From Poindextera sp963719975 (GTDB lineage: Bacteria; Pseudomonadota; Alphaproteobacteria; Caulobacterales; Caulobacteraceae), in NCBI GenBank assembly GCA_963719975.1, contig CAVRED010000007.1:930001-994000 (forward strand): DNA of 64,000 nucleotides, given 5' to 3'. The notes under the pieces are model-generated. The model was not told where the DNA came from. It ran no database searches and saw only the letters and a list, made by a program, of their open reading frames with translations. Shown in pieces: positions 20,421 through 29,418 of this stretch (within the stretch, counting starts at the first letter, position 1; each line of letters starts with the position of its first letter). A program made the translations under genes and the position numbers.

Positions 20421-21643
20421 CGGTCGATCTCCCCGAAGACGATGTCGAGCGAGCCGAGCACGGCCGCGACGTCGGCCAACATGTGGCCGCGGTTCATCCA
20501 GTCCATGGCGGCCAGATGCGGGTAGCTCGGCGAGCGCATCTTGCACCGGTAGGGCTTGTTGGTTCCGTCGGACACCAGATAGACGCCGAACTCCCCCTTC
20601 GGCGCCTCGACGTAGGCGTAGACCTCGCCCGGCGGCGTCCTGAAACCCTCGGTGTAGAGCTTGAAGTGGTGGATCATCGCCTCCATCGACCGCTTCATTT
20701 CGGCCCGGCGGGGCGGGGCGATCTTGTTGTCGTCGACCATCACCGGCCCCTCCGCCTTGCGCAGCAGGTCGATGCACTGGCGCATGATCGCGACCGATTG
20801 GCGCATCTCCTCCATGCGGCAGAGGTAGCGGTCGTAGCAGTCGCCGTTCACGCCGAGCGGAATCTCGAAGGCAAGCTCGTCGTAACACTCGTACGGCTGG
20901 TTGCGGCGGAGATCCCAGGGCACGCCGGAGCCGCGCAGCATCACGCCCGTAAAGCCCCAGGCGAACGCCTCTTCCTTGGTCACGATCCCGATGTTGACGT
21001 TGCGCTGCTTGAAGATGCGGTTGCCCGTGATCAGGCCCTCGATATCGTCGATCACCTTCGGGTAGGTCCCGCACCAGGCCTCGATGTCGTCGATGAGCTC
21101 GGGCGTGAGGTCCTGGTGCACCCCGCCGGGACGGAAGTAGTTCGCGTGGAGCCGCGCCCCGCAGGCGCGCTCGTAGAAGACCATCAGCTTCTCACGCTCT
21201 TCAAAGCCCCAGAACGGCAGGGTCCAGGCTCCAACGTCCATCGCTTGCGTCGTGATGTTCAGGATGTGGTTCAGGATGCGCCCGATCTCGGAATAGAGCA
21301 CCCGGATCAGCGAGCCGCGTCGAGGGACCTCGACGCCCAAGAGCTTCTCGATGGCCAGGCAGAAGGCGTGCTCCTGGTTCATCGGGCAGACGTAGTCCAA
21401 GCGGTCGAAGTACGGGATGTTCTGGAGGTAGGTCCTTGCCTCCATGAGTTTTTCGGTGCCGCGATGCAAAAGGCCGATGTGCGGGTCCACACGCTCGACG
21501 ACCTCGCCGTCCAGCTCCAGCACCATGCGCAGCACGCCGTGCGCCGCCGGGTGCTGGGGCCCGAAGTTCAGCGAGAACTTGCGCGGGCCGTCGCTGGCGG
21601 CGGAATCCGACGGCGGCGGGACGGGATGGGCGTCGTCGGCCAC
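20417..21643 (-). CDS. nuoD: NADH-quinone oxidoreductase subunit D
   Basis: 408 aa, intact, GTG start overlapping the nuoC stop. The 49-kDa subunit that forms the quinone pocket with NuoB. Markers: FGPQHPAAHGVLRMVLELDGE with the conserved His pair, HIGLLHRGTEKL, YVCPMNQEHAFCLAIEKL and AWGFTGVMLRGSGVPWDLR; ends with ...GSLDIVFGEIDR, the usual C-terminus. Confidence 0.96.
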   Translation of the reverse strand: MADDAHPVPPPSDSAASDGPRKFSLNFGPQHPAAHGVLRMVLELDGEVVERVDPHIGLLHRGTEKLMEARTYLQNIPYFDRLDYVCPMNQEHAFCLAIEKLLGVEVPRRGSLIRVLYSEIGRILNHILNITTQAMDVGAWTLPFWGFEEREKLMVFYERACGARLHANYFRPGGVHQDLTPELIDDIEAWCGTYPKVIDDIEGLITGNRIFKQRNVNIGIVTKEEAFAWGFTGVMLRGSGVPWDLRRNQPYECYDELAFEIPLGVNGDCYDRYLCRMEEMRQSVAIMRQCIDLLRKAEGPVMVDDNKIAPPRRAEMKRSMEAMIHHFKLYTEGFRTPPGEVYAYVEAPKGEFGVYLVSDGTNKPYRCKMRSPSYPHLAAMDWMNRGHMLADVAAVLGSLDIVFGEIDR

Positions 21644-22260
21644 TACTTCGGCTCCGCCTTCTCATCGCCCGGCAGCGCGTAGGTCGCCCCCTCCCACGGG
21701 GAGAGGAAGTCGAAGGCGCGAAACTGGCTGATCTTCACCGGCTCATAGACAACCCGCTTCTGCTCGTCGTCGTAGCGGACCTCGAGGTAGCCGGTCATCG
21801 GGAAGTCCTTGCGCAAAGGGTGCCCCTCGAACCCGTAGTCGGTGAGGATGCGGCGCAGGTCCGGATGCCCTTCGAAGGGGACGCCGAACATGTCGAACAC
21901 CTCCCGCTCGTACCAGTCGGCGCAGGGGTAGACACCGGTCGCGGTCGGCGCCGCCGTGTCCTCGGCGATGGACGCCTTCACCCGCACGCGGCGGTTCTTG
22001 GTCATCGACAGCAGGTGGTAGACGACGTCGAAGCGCTCGGCGCGCTCAGGGTAGTCGACCGCGGTGACGTCCATCAGCTGCTGGAACGGCGTCTTCGTAT
22101 TGTCGCGCAAGTGGGTCAGCGCCTGGACGATGCGTCCGGCGGGGGCGTGCAGCGTGAGCTCGCCGAATGCGACCTCGGCCGCCGTGAACGCGCCTGCGCT
22201 GTCGGCGACCAGCTCGCGGCCTAGATCCGCCAGCACATCCTCCGCGACGGCGAAGCTCAT
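21643..22260 (-). CDS. nuoC: NADH-quinone oxidoreductase subunit C
   Basis: 205 aa, intact, a separate gene (not fused to nuoD as in E. coli). Markers: FQQLMDVTAVDYPERAERFDVVYHLLS, YEREVFDMFGVPFEGHPDLRRILTDYGFEGHPLRKDFPMTG. Hydrophilic-arm scaffold subunit. Its ATG overlaps the nuoB stop. Confidence 0.95.
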   Translation of the reverse strand: MSFAVAEDVLADLGRELVADSAGAFTAAEVAFGELTLHAPAGRIVQALTHLRDNTKTPFQQLMDVTAVDYPERAERFDVVYHLLSMTKNRRVRVKASIAEDTAAPTATGVYPCADWYEREVFDMFGVPFEGHPDLRRILTDYGFEGHPLRKDFPMTGYLEVRYDDEQKRVVYEPVKISQFRAFDFLSPWEGATYALPGDEKAEPK

Positions 22261-22778
22261 CGCTCGATCGTTCCCGTGCGGCGGATCTTCTTCTGCAGCT
22301 GAAGCACGCCATAGACCAGCGCCTCTGCGGTCGGCGGGCAGCCGGGCACGTAGATGTCGACCGGGACCACCCGGTCACAGCCGCGCACCACCGAGTAGCT
22401 GAAATAGTAGTAGCCGCCGCCGTTGGCGCACGAGCCCATCGAGATCACGTACCTCGGCTCTGGCATCTGGTCGTAGACCTTGCGAAGGGCCGGAGCCATC
22501 TTGTTGGTCAGCGTGCCGGCCACGATCATGACGTCCGATTGCCTGGGCGAGGCGCGCGCGGCGAAACCGAACCGCTCGAGGTCGTAGCGGGGCGTCAGCG
22601 CCTGCATCATCTCGACCGCGCAGCAGGCAAGGCCGAAGGTCATCGGCATCAGCGAGCCGGTGCGCGCCCAGGTGATCAGGTCGTCGAGGCCCGTGGTGAC
22701 GAAACCCTTGTCGGCGAGCTGATTGGAGACGCCGTCGAAGAACGGGTCAGCCTGGGCGGGTGCGTCCGCTACTCCCAT
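22257..22778 (-). CDS. nuoB: NADH-quinone oxidoreductase subunit B
   Basis: 173 aa. Carries cluster N2, the donor to quinone: the tandem Cys pair in FGLACCAVEMM, plus GSCANGGGYY and YVPGCPPTAEAL. Start taken at ATG 22778 (MGVADAPAQ), overlapping the nuoA stop by 10 bases; the longer open frame upstream is nuoA shadow. Confidence 0.95.
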   Translation of the reverse strand: MGVADAPAQADPFFDGVSNQLADKGFVTTGLDDLITWARTGSLMPMTFGLACCAVEMMQALTPRYDLERFGFAARASPRQSDVMIVAGTLTNKMAPALRKVYDQMPEPRYVISMGSCANGGGYYYFSYSVVRGCDRVVPVDIYVPGCPPTAEALVYGVLQLQKKIRRTGTIER

Positions 22779-23146
22779 TCCAGCGCGCCCTTCTTCCACT
22801 CGTAGATGAAGCCGACGGTGAGCACGCCAAGGAAGACCATCATCGACCAGAAGGCGAAGATTCCCGTCTGGTGCGGCAGCTTGGTCAACGCCACGGCCCA
22901 GGGGAACAGAAATGCGACCTCGAGGTCGAAGATAATGAAGAGGATCGAGACCAGGTAGAAGCGCACGTCGAACTTCATCCGCGCATCGTCGAACGCATTG
23001 AAGCCGCATTCGTAGGCGGAGTTCTTCTCCGGGTCCGGCGCGGACGGCGCGAGCAGCAGCGATCCGACAATGAACAGCGAGCCCACGACCCCTGCGATGG
23101 CGAGGAAGATCACGATCGGCAGGTACTGGAGCAGAAACGCGTTCAT
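22769..23146 (-). CDS. nuoA: NADH-quinone oxidoreductase subunit A
   Basis: 125 aa, three membrane helices. The loop PEKNSAYECGFNAFDDARMKFDVRFYLVSILFIIFDLEVAFLFPW is diagnostic, with the conserved Cys loop near the quinone chamber. First gene of the complex I operon; its promoter must lie in 23147-23350, facing tRNA-Asp on the other strand. Confidence 0.96.
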   Translation of the reverse strand: MNAFLLQYLPIVIFLAIAGVVGSLFIVGSLLLAPSAPDPEKNSAYECGFNAFDDARMKFDVRFYLVSILFIIFDLEVAFLFPWAVALTKLPHQTGIFAFWSMMVFLGVLTVGFIYEWKKGALEWE

Positions 23147-23275
23147 CGAGGGGGTCCGGGGGAGCGGGCGCCGGCTGTCATTAGCGAGAGTCGGCGGCGG
23201 TTGTAGACCATGGGCGCCGGGGGTTCAAACGCGGCGGGCGCGCATTTGCGACACCTCGCCCACGCGTCCAAATTG

Positions 23276-23304
23276 TTGACAGTCAAAGGCGGCGCGACCT
23301 ATGT
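23276..23304 (+). promoter_or_regulatory. Probable sigma-70 promoter of tRNA-Asp
   Basis: A perfect TTGACA (23276-23281), a 17-base spacer and CTATGT (23299-23304) lie about 50 bases before the tRNA-Asp gene on the same strand. The -35 is consensus and the -10 is weak, as is common for stable RNA promoters in GC-rich alphaproteobacteria. Confidence 0.5.
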
Positions 23305-23354
23305 CACGCGCCTCGCGCGCCGGGCCGCTTTCGTGCGAGACTGCCAAGCGAAAC

Positions 23355-23431
<77 letters not shown>

Positions 23432-23647
23432 GTCGCGACACTGCAACGGACGTCGTTCGCGGGCGGCGCCTCCACCCCGGTCCGCACCGTCATGTAGCCC
23501 GATCTCATAACGAGGCCGGCGCAATCGGCGCCGGAGGGAAGCGCGAGCGTGGGCACGCCCCCAGGCTTTTTGACGACGGGTCGTCGAAAACTCAATTGCC
23601 TTTCTCCGATAGAGATACTTCTACCCTAAACATCCGGGGGAGCTTCG

Positions 23648-24445
23648 ATGGATCTCTTTCACGGCGCGGGCCTCAACCCGCTCTACGTCACGTCCGGCCT
23701 TGTCGTCGGCATTCTGGTCGGTCTGACGGGCGTGGGCGGCGGCTCGCTGATGACGCCGCTGCTCATTCTTCTCTTCCGCATCCATCCGGCGACCGCGGTC
23801 GGCACGGACCTGCTCTATGCCGCCGCCACGAAGACCGCTGGCGCATCGGTGCACGGATTCGCCAAGTCGATCGACTGGCGGATCGTTGGCCTGCTGGCGC
23901 TCGGCAGTCTGCCGGCCACGGTCATCGTCATCGCGTCACTGGCGCATTTCGGCGCCGCGAGCCCGGCCGCGGCGAAGCTCATTTCGATCACCCTCGCGGT
24001 CGCTCTGCTGATCAGCGCAACATTGCTTTTCCTCAAGCGGCGCATTCTGGAGGCGGCGACGCGCCGGAGCCCTGATTTCGGGCTCAAGACCTCCGCGGCC
24101 TTGACGATCGTCACGGGGTTCGTTGTCGGCGGCCTGGTCGCACTATCCTCCGTCGGCGCCGGCGCGCTCGGCGCCGTCGCCCTGGCGTTTCTCTATCCAC
24201 GCCTCCCAACCCTGAAGATCGTCGGGACCGACATCGCCCACGCCGTTCCCCTCGCGCTGCTCGCCGGGCTGGGCCATTGGTGGCTGGGATCGATCAATTT
24301 CCCGCTGCTCCTCTCGCTCCTCATAGGCTCGGTCCCGGGGGTCATCCTGGGCAGCGTCACCGCGCGCTTCGCGCCTGAAGTCGCGTTGCGATCCGCCCTG
24401 GCCGTGATGCTGGCGGTTGTCGGGGTGAAGATGCTGGCGGGCTAG
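23648..24445 (+). CDS. TauE/SafE (TSUP) family anion permease
   Basis: 265 aa with about eight hydrophobic helices. The repeated glycine motifs GILVGLTGVGGGSLMTPLL and GFVVGGLVALSSVGAGALGAVAL, one per half, are characteristic of the sulfite-exporter TauE/SafE family. The family moves small anions (sulfite, sulfoacetate, thiosulfate); the substrate here is unknown. A GGGGGAG ribosome site precedes the ATG. The downstream oxyanion porin and molybdate transporter suggest an oxyanion substrate, but the 143-base gap to the porin means a shared transcript is not certain. Confidence 0.85.
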   Translation: MDLFHGAGLNPLYVTSGLVVGILVGLTGVGGGSLMTPLLILLFRIHPATAVGTDLLYAAATKTAGASVHGFAKSIDWRIVGLLALGSLPATVIVIASLAHFGAASPAAAKLISITLAVALLISATLLFLKRRILEAATRRSPDFGLKTSAALTIVTGFVVGGLVALSSVGAGALGAVALAFLYPRLPTLKIVGTDIAHAVPLALLAGLGHWWLGSINFPLLLSLLIGSVPGVILGSVTARFAPEVALRSALAVMLAVVGVKMLAG

Positions 24446-24536
24446 CCGGCCGCCCGAAGAACCGGGCAACTCCACGCGAACAGATCCTCGCCGAAAGCCG
24501 ATTACCGACGTCTCGAACACCTATCAACTCCCCCCA

Positions 24537-24548
24537 ATCGGTTATGTA
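24537..24548 (+). promoter_or_regulatory. Possible ModE half-site upstream of the porin gene
   Basis: ATCGGTTATGTA resembles one arm of the known ModE box (ATCGnTATATA followed by its inverted copy). The second arm expected 6-8 bases later is not recognisable (TCACATCGGT), so this is weak. Location about 40 bases before the porin-modABC start would suit molybdate repression. Confidence 0.2.
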
Positions 24549-24588
24549 ATTGAACTTCACATCGGTGGGGGCGACCGGAGCGGGGACG

Positions 24589-26274
24589 GTGAAGACACTT
24601 GCAGGACTAGGGCGCTTGAGCGTCGCCGGGACAATGGGCGCGCTCCTGGCGAGCGTCTCGACGTTGGCGATCGCCGCGCCGCACAAGGCCGATCCGAGCG
24701 AGGCGCGCATCCAACAGCTCGAACAAGAGATGCAGCAGGTGATCAGCGACAATCAGCGGCTGCACGCACAGGACGACGCCCTGACCGCGCGTGACCAGGC
24801 CCTCGAGGCCGAGGTCCAGCAACTCAAACAGGGCCAGGTCTTGCAGACCCAGACCCTGGCGAGCCAGGCGCACGACATCCAGACGGTCGAGGCCAAAGAG
24901 CCGGCGCCGCCTTCTGTGGTCTCGAACATGCTGAGCGGCCGACCCGTGTGGACGAGCGCGAACGGCCGCTTCACGCTCACCTTGCACACGGTCATGCAGC
25001 TCGACACCGCCGCCTACTTCCAGCCCTCCGCCGGGGCGACGGCGAGCGACCTACGCCGCAGCGGCCCCGCGCTCGGCGCCACGGCCGCGAACGTCGACAT
25101 GGTCCATGCCCGCGATCTCAAGGACGGAACCGACTTCCGCCGCGCGCGACTGGGGTTGGATGGAACGGCGTTCGGAGACTGGGACTACCGCATCCTCTTC
25201 GACTTCGGCGGTTCGGGGGTCGAGAACACCGGCCAGCTGTACGAGACCTGGGTGCAGTACTCCGGTTTCAAGCCGTTCCGAATCCGCGCCGGCGCCTTCT
25301 CCCCGTCGATCGGGATGGAGGACCAGGCTTCGACCAACGGCATGCCGTTTATGGAACGCTCGGTCGTCGAAGACCTGGCGCGCGGCCTCGCGGCCGGCGA
25401 TACGCGGCTCGCGGCGCAGGTCTACGGCTGGGGCGACACCTGGCTGGTGTCGGGCGCCCTGACCGGCCGAACAATCGGCGTGCTCAACACTGGGACAGCC
25501 ACGGCCGTGCCGCAGACGTTCGGCGATCAGGTCGGATTCGTCGGCCGCGCGGCGTTCCTGCCGTTCCATGGCGATGACTGGCTGGTGCAGGTCGGCGTTC
25601 ACGGCAGCTATGTCGATCGGCCGCCCAACACCGCAGGTCCGGCGGCCAACGGCCTCACTCCGCTCTCGGCGCACGTGGTTGCGTTCAGCAACACCCAGCA
25701 GCTGCGCGTCGACGGGACCAAGCTGATCAACACGGGCAACATCGACGCCAGCAGCGCCGACACGATCGGGCTGGAGTTCGGCGCCCAGAAGTCGAACGTC
25801 ATCGTGCAGGGCGAGTACGAGGACTTCGGCGTGCGTCGCACCGACGTCGCCTCCGATCCGAATTTCCAGGGCTACTACGTCGAGGGGCTGTGGACGATCA
25901 CCGGCGAGCCGCGCAACTACAACCACCAGACCGCCGCTTTCGACGCGCCGATTCCCGTGCATCCGTTCAGCTGGGGCGAAGGAACCTGGGGCGCCTGGGA
26001 GCTCGGCCTGCGCTACTCCGATATCGACCTGAACTACCACGCCGGGGCGCCTGGGAAGGCGCAGCCGGCGACCGGGATCCGCGGCGGCGAGGAAGAGAAC
26101 GTCAGCCTCGACCTCAACTGGTACCCGAACAGCCTGGTCAAGTTCATGCTCGACTACGAGCACGTCCACATCGATCGGCTGTCGCCGAGTGCAGCGATCT
26201 TCGCGACCCCCGTCGGCGCTCAGATCGGTCAGACCTACGACGCCCTGGCCGTCCGTTCGCAATTCTCGTTCTGA
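24589..26274 (+). CDS. OprO/OprP-type anion-selective outer-membrane porin
   Basis: About 561 aa from GTG 24589, which has a GGAGCGGGG ribosome site; a TTG 39 bases upstream is an alternative. The signal peptide (VKTLAGLGRLSV...LAIAA) is followed by a coiled coil (about 30-85, EQEMQQVISDNQRLHAQDD) and a 16-strand-like barrel with FRRARLGLDGTAFGDWDYRILFDFGG, IGMEDQAS and SWGEGTWGAWELGLRYSDIDLN, all typical of phosphate-selective porin O/P. Family members pass phosphate or other oxyanions. Only 25 bases separate it from modA, so a molybdate or tungstate route across the outer membrane is a reasonable inference. Confidence 0.85.
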   Translation: MKTLAGLGRLSVAGTMGALLASVSTLAIAAPHKADPSEARIQQLEQEMQQVISDNQRLHAQDDALTARDQALEAEVQQLKQGQVLQTQTLASQAHDIQTVEAKEPAPPSVVSNMLSGRPVWTSANGRFTLTLHTVMQLDTAAYFQPSAGATASDLRRSGPALGATAANVDMVHARDLKDGTDFRRARLGLDGTAFGDWDYRILFDFGGSGVENTGQLYETWVQYSGFKPFRIRAGAFSPSIGMEDQASTNGMPFMERSVVEDLARGLAAGDTRLAAQVYGWGDTWLVSGALTGRTIGVLNTGTATAVPQTFGDQVGFVGRAAFLPFHGDDWLVQVGVHGSYVDRPPNTAGPAANGLTPLSAHVVAFSNTQQLRVDGTKLINTGNIDASSADTIGLEFGAQKSNVIVQGEYEDFGVRRTDVASDPNFQGYYVEGLWTITGEPRNYNHQTAAFDAPIPVHPFSWGEGTWGAWELGLRYSDIDLNYHAGAPGKAQPATGIRGGEEENVSLDLNWYPNSLVKFMLDYEHVHIDRLSPSAAIFATPVGAQIGQTYDALAVRSQFSF

Positions 26275-26299
26275 CCTGATCCCCTAGCCGGAGCGATCG

Positions 26300-27061
26300 A
26301 TGTTCAATCACTTGAAGCTCACGTTGGCGACGTCGTTCGCATTGCTCGCCCTCGTCCTCGGCGGCCGGCCGGCGATGGCGGCGGATGTCCAGGTCGCGGT
26401 GGCCGCGAACTTCACCGAGCCGGCGAAGGAGATCTCAGCGGCCTTCACCGCCAAGACCGGCAATCACGTGATCCTGAGCTTCGGATCGTCCGGCCAGTTC
26501 TACGCGCAGATCACCCAGGGGGCGCCGTTCGAGGTCTTCCTCTCCGCCGACGCCGACCGGCCCAAGCGGATGGAACAGGAGGGGCTTGGCGTTCCGGGGA
26601 CGCGCTTCACCTACGCCATCGGCGAGCTCGTGCTGTGGAGCAGCAGTCCGGGGCTTGTCGACGACCGCGGCGCGGTGCTCGCGACCGGCTCCTTCAACAA
26701 GGTGTCGATCGCCGATCCCACTGCGGCCCCCTATGGCGTCGCGGCGATCCAGACTATGACGCGCATGGGAGTCTACGACCGCCTCAAGTCCAAGATCGTC
26801 AAGGGGACCTCGATCACGCAGGCCTACGAATTCGTCAAGTCGGGTGCGGCCGACCTCGGGTTTGTCGCCCTGTCGCAGGTGATCGATGATCCGACCGGCT
26901 CGCGCTGGCAGGTTCCTGACTCCGATCACGCGCCGATCGATCAGCAGGTGATCCTGCTGTGGAAGGGCGGCGCGAACCCCGCCGCGCGGGCGTTCGTCCA
27001 GTTCCTCAAGGGACCTGAGGCGCTCGCCATCATCCGGCGGTACGGCTACCTGGTCAGGTAG
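26300..27061 (+). CDS. modA: Molybdate ABC transporter, periplasmic binding protein
   Basis: 253 aa. Signal peptide ending about AMA|ADV; mature N-terminus VQVAVAANFTEPAKEI with LSFGSSGQFYAQITQGAPFEVFLSADADRPKRM and IADPTAAPYGVAA, the oxyanion-binding elements of ModA. Binds molybdate and delivers it to ModBC. First of three closely spaced mod genes; modB starts 4 bases later. Confidence 0.93.
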   Translation: MFNHLKLTLATSFALLALVLGGRPAMAADVQVAVAANFTEPAKEISAAFTAKTGNHVILSFGSSGQFYAQITQGAPFEVFLSADADRPKRMEQEGLGVPGTRFTYAIGELVLWSSSPGLVDDRGAVLATGSFNKVSIADPTAAPYGVAAIQTMTRMGVYDRLKSKIVKGTSITQAYEFVKSGAADLGFVALSQVIDDPTGSRWQVPDSDHAPIDQQVILLWKGGANPAARAFVQFLKGPEALAIIRRYGYLVR

Positions 27062-27064
27062 CGC

Positions 27065-27730
27065 GTGGACGAGGCCCTCTGGCTCACCGCGAAGCTCGCT
27101 GCGGTCACGACAGGGGTTCTGCTTGTCCTCGCCACGCCGTTGGCCTGGTGGCTTTCGCGCCGGGGATCCTGGCTGAAGGAGACCGTGGCTGCGATCGCCG
27201 CCATGCCGATCGTCCTGCCGCCGACGGTGCTCGGCTTCTATCTCTTGATCGCCCTTGGGCCGCGAAGCCCGCTCATGGCGCTCCTGCATCCCTTCGGCGT
27301 GCGGACCCTGGCGTTCACCTTCGAGGGGTTGGTCATCGGATCGGTGATCTATTCGCTGCCGTTCGCGGTGCAGCCGCTGCGCGCGGCTTTCGAAGCGATC
27401 GGCGAGCGGCCTCTTGAGGTGGCCGCGACGCTCAGGGCCTCGCCGCTGGACGCATTCGTCAACGTCGAGCTGCCCCTGGCCCGGCGCGGGTTCGTGACGG
27501 CGGCGATCCTCGTCTTCGCGCACACGGTTGGGGAGTTCGGCGTCGTGCTCATGATCGGCGGCGCCATCCCCGGGCAAACCGAAGTGCTCTCGATCAAGAT
27601 CTACGAGTTCGTCGAGGCCTCACAGTACGGCGACGCCCACCTCCTGGCCGCCGGAATGCTGGCGTTCGCCTTCCTGATCGTCCTGGCGACCTTGTTGGTC
27701 GGCCGCGGGCTCGAGCGGATACGGACATGA
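27065..27730 (+). CDS. modB: Molybdate ABC transporter permease
   Basis: 221 aa, GTG start. Five to six membrane helices and the coupling (EAA) loop AATLRASPLDAFVNVELPLARRGFVTAAILVFAHTVGEFG that docks onto ModC. The stretch GFYLLIALGPRSP is usual for ModB. Overlaps modC by 4 bases (ATGA). Confidence 0.93.
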   Translation: MDEALWLTAKLAAVTTGVLLVLATPLAWWLSRRGSWLKETVAAIAAMPIVLPPTVLGFYLLIALGPRSPLMALLHPFGVRTLAFTFEGLVIGSVIYSLPFAVQPLRAAFEAIGERPLEVAATLRASPLDAFVNVELPLARRGFVTAAILVFAHTVGEFGVVLMIGGAIPGQTEVLSIKIYEFVEASQYGDAHLLAAGMLAFAFLIVLATLLVGRGLERIRT

Positions 27731-28500
27731 CGGCCGCGGGCGAGGAGGCGTTCGCGGCGCGCCTGCGCGGCAAGCTCGGCGCATTCGAACTCGACGTGGA
27801 CTTGCAAACGGAGGCGCGCGGCGTGACGGCGCTCATCGGCCCGTCCGGATGCGGCAAGACGACCCTCCTGCGTTGTCTGTCAGGGCTGTGCCACATGGCC
27901 GGCTCGGTCAAGTTCAAGGGCGCCGTCTGGCAGGACGAACACCGCTTCGAGCCAGCGCACCGTCGTCCCGTCGGCTACGTCTTTCAGGAGGCCAGCCTCT
28001 TCCCCCACCTGTCCGTCCGCCAGAACCTGACGTTCGGCCTCAAGCGGGCCGTGGCGGCGGCGACGGTATCCCTCGACGCAGCGATCGACCTCCTAGACCT
28101 GTCTCCGCTGCTGGAGCGGTCGCCGGCGAAGCTGTCGGGCGGCGAGCGTCAACGGGTTGCGATTGGTCGGGCGCTGCTGGTCCAGCCGGAGCTGCTGCTC
28201 ATGGACGAGCCAGTCTCGAGCCTGGACGTTGACAGCAAGGCCGAGATCATCGGACGCCTCGAGCAGATCCATCGCGCGTTGGCGACCCCCATCATCTATG
28301 TCAGCCACGACCCATTCGAGGTCGCACGGTTCGCAGACCGCGTTCTGGCCATGCGCGACGGACGCATCGTCGGCTCCGCATCGCCGGTTCCGGAGAGCCA
28401 CGCCCTCGCCGAGCTGGAGGGATTGAGCGACAAGCAGGTCCGCCGCCTTGCGCTCACCGCCCTGATGGCCGGCCTTCGACCGCCGGGCGAGCGCGCCTAG
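27727..28500 (+). CDS. modC: Molybdate ABC transporter ATPase, short form without TOBE/Mop domain
   Basis: 257 aa. Walker A GPSGCGKTTLL, Q-loop region YVFQEASLFPHLSVRQNL, signature LSGGERQRVAIGRALL, Walker B LLLMDEPVSSLD and switch His in YVSHDPFEVARFAD. Classical ModC is about 350 aa with a C-terminal Mop domain that senses molybdate; this one ends shortly after the nucleotide-binding domain. Its 3' end overlaps the convergent modE by 4 bases, which fixes the short end and makes a lost tail by sequencing error less likely. Confidence 0.9.
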   Translation: MTAAGEEAFAARLRGKLGAFELDVDLQTEARGVTALIGPSGCGKTTLLRCLSGLCHMAGSVKFKGAVWQDEHRFEPAHRRPVGYVFQEASLFPHLSVRQNLTFGLKRAVAAATVSLDAAIDLLDLSPLLERSPAKLSGGERQRVAIGRALLVQPELLLMDEPVSSLDVDSKAEIIGRLEQIHRALATPIIYVSHDPFEVARFADRVLAMRDGRIVGSASPVPESHALAELEGLSDKQVRRLALTALMAGLRPPGERA

Positions 28501-29318
28501 TCCACCGCGAGAATGACGTGAGAGGCCTTGACCAGGGCCTGCGCTCGCTCGCCGGCCGCAAACACCAGGTCCTTGCCGCTCTCACGGGTGATCGTCGCGG
28601 TGATGGTCTTGCCCTCGCCGAGGTCAAGCACGACCTCGTCGTTCACCGCCCCGACATCGTGACGCAAGACCGTGCCCACGAGGCGGTTGCGCGCCGATAT
28701 ACGCAGGGGCTCGTCGCCTTTGGCCAGGATGACGAAGCTCGACTTGATGATGGCGATCGCCTCGCGGCCAGGCGCCAGGCCGAGGTCCTTCACGCTCTCC
28801 TTGGTGATGACCGCGACGATGTCGATGCCCTCCGAGATCCTGAGGACGACCTCGGCATTGACCGCGCCTTGCGAGACGCTGCGCACCACGCCGCGGAGCG
28901 CGTTTCTGGCGCTCGTCTTCATGCTCAAGCTCCTGATCACCCTTTCGAGCGGCGCCGTTCTGTCGATGAGGTGCTGCTCGAGCTGACCGATGGCATCGGT
29001 AAGTTCGGCCTCGACCTTGCGATATGCGATGATCACCGCCTGGCCGACCGGCGTGACGGCCGCGGCGCCTCCAGCCTTGCCGCCGGGCTGAGCGGTCACC
29101 AGGGGGTACTCGAACAGATTGTTCATCGCCTGAACCGCGTCCCACGCACCCTTGTAGCTGAGCCCGACGGACTTGGCGGCGGCGGCGATCGAGCCTCGCT
29201 CGCCGATGACTTCGAGCAGTCGGATACGATCCGGTCCAACGCCCGACCGGCTCCCCTTGCGGAGCTGGATCAGCGCCTTGATCGCATGCTCGGTTTGCAT
29301 CGCGAAGAGATGCCACAC
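28497..29318 (-). CDS. modE: Molybdate-responsive transcriptional regulator with tandem Mop domains
   Basis: 273 aa from GTG 29318, or 267 from the ATG at 29300 (MQTEHAIKAL). N-terminal winged helix (RIRLLEVIGERGSIAAAAKSVGLSYKGAWDAV) as in ModE, then two Mop/TOBE repeats beginning SARNALRGVVRSV and SARNRLVGTVLRH, each with an NxEVVLxxxEG core that binds molybdate. Should repress molybdate uptake genes when Mo is sufficient. It is convergent with modABC and overlaps modC by 4 bases, so any control must act on the distant porin/modA promoter. Confidence 0.92.
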   Translation of the reverse strand: MWHLFAMQTEHAIKALIQLRKGSRSGVGPDRIRLLEVIGERGSIAAAAKSVGLSYKGAWDAVQAMNNLFEYPLVTAQPGGKAGGAAAVTPVGQAVIIAYRKVEAELTDAIGQLEQHLIDRTAPLERVIRSLSMKTSARNALRGVVRSVSQGAVNAEVVLRISEGIDIVAVITKESVKDLGLAPGREAIAIIKSSFVILAKGDEPLRISARNRLVGTVLRHDVGAVNDEVVLDLGEGKTITATITRESGKDLVFAAGERAQALVKASHVILAVD

Positions 29319-29418
29319 CCACCGCGCCAGGGCGAGCCTCGCGCCTGACGGCCAAAGCAGCGGATGGCCGCGACCGATCGTTGGATCGCCAAAGGCGGCG
29401 TGCTAGGCGTGCGCCGCG

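Noticed and set aside
23560..23596. Terminator after tRNA-Asp at the short T-run
   Set aside because: The T-run follows no stable stem; only 3-base pairings can be drawn.
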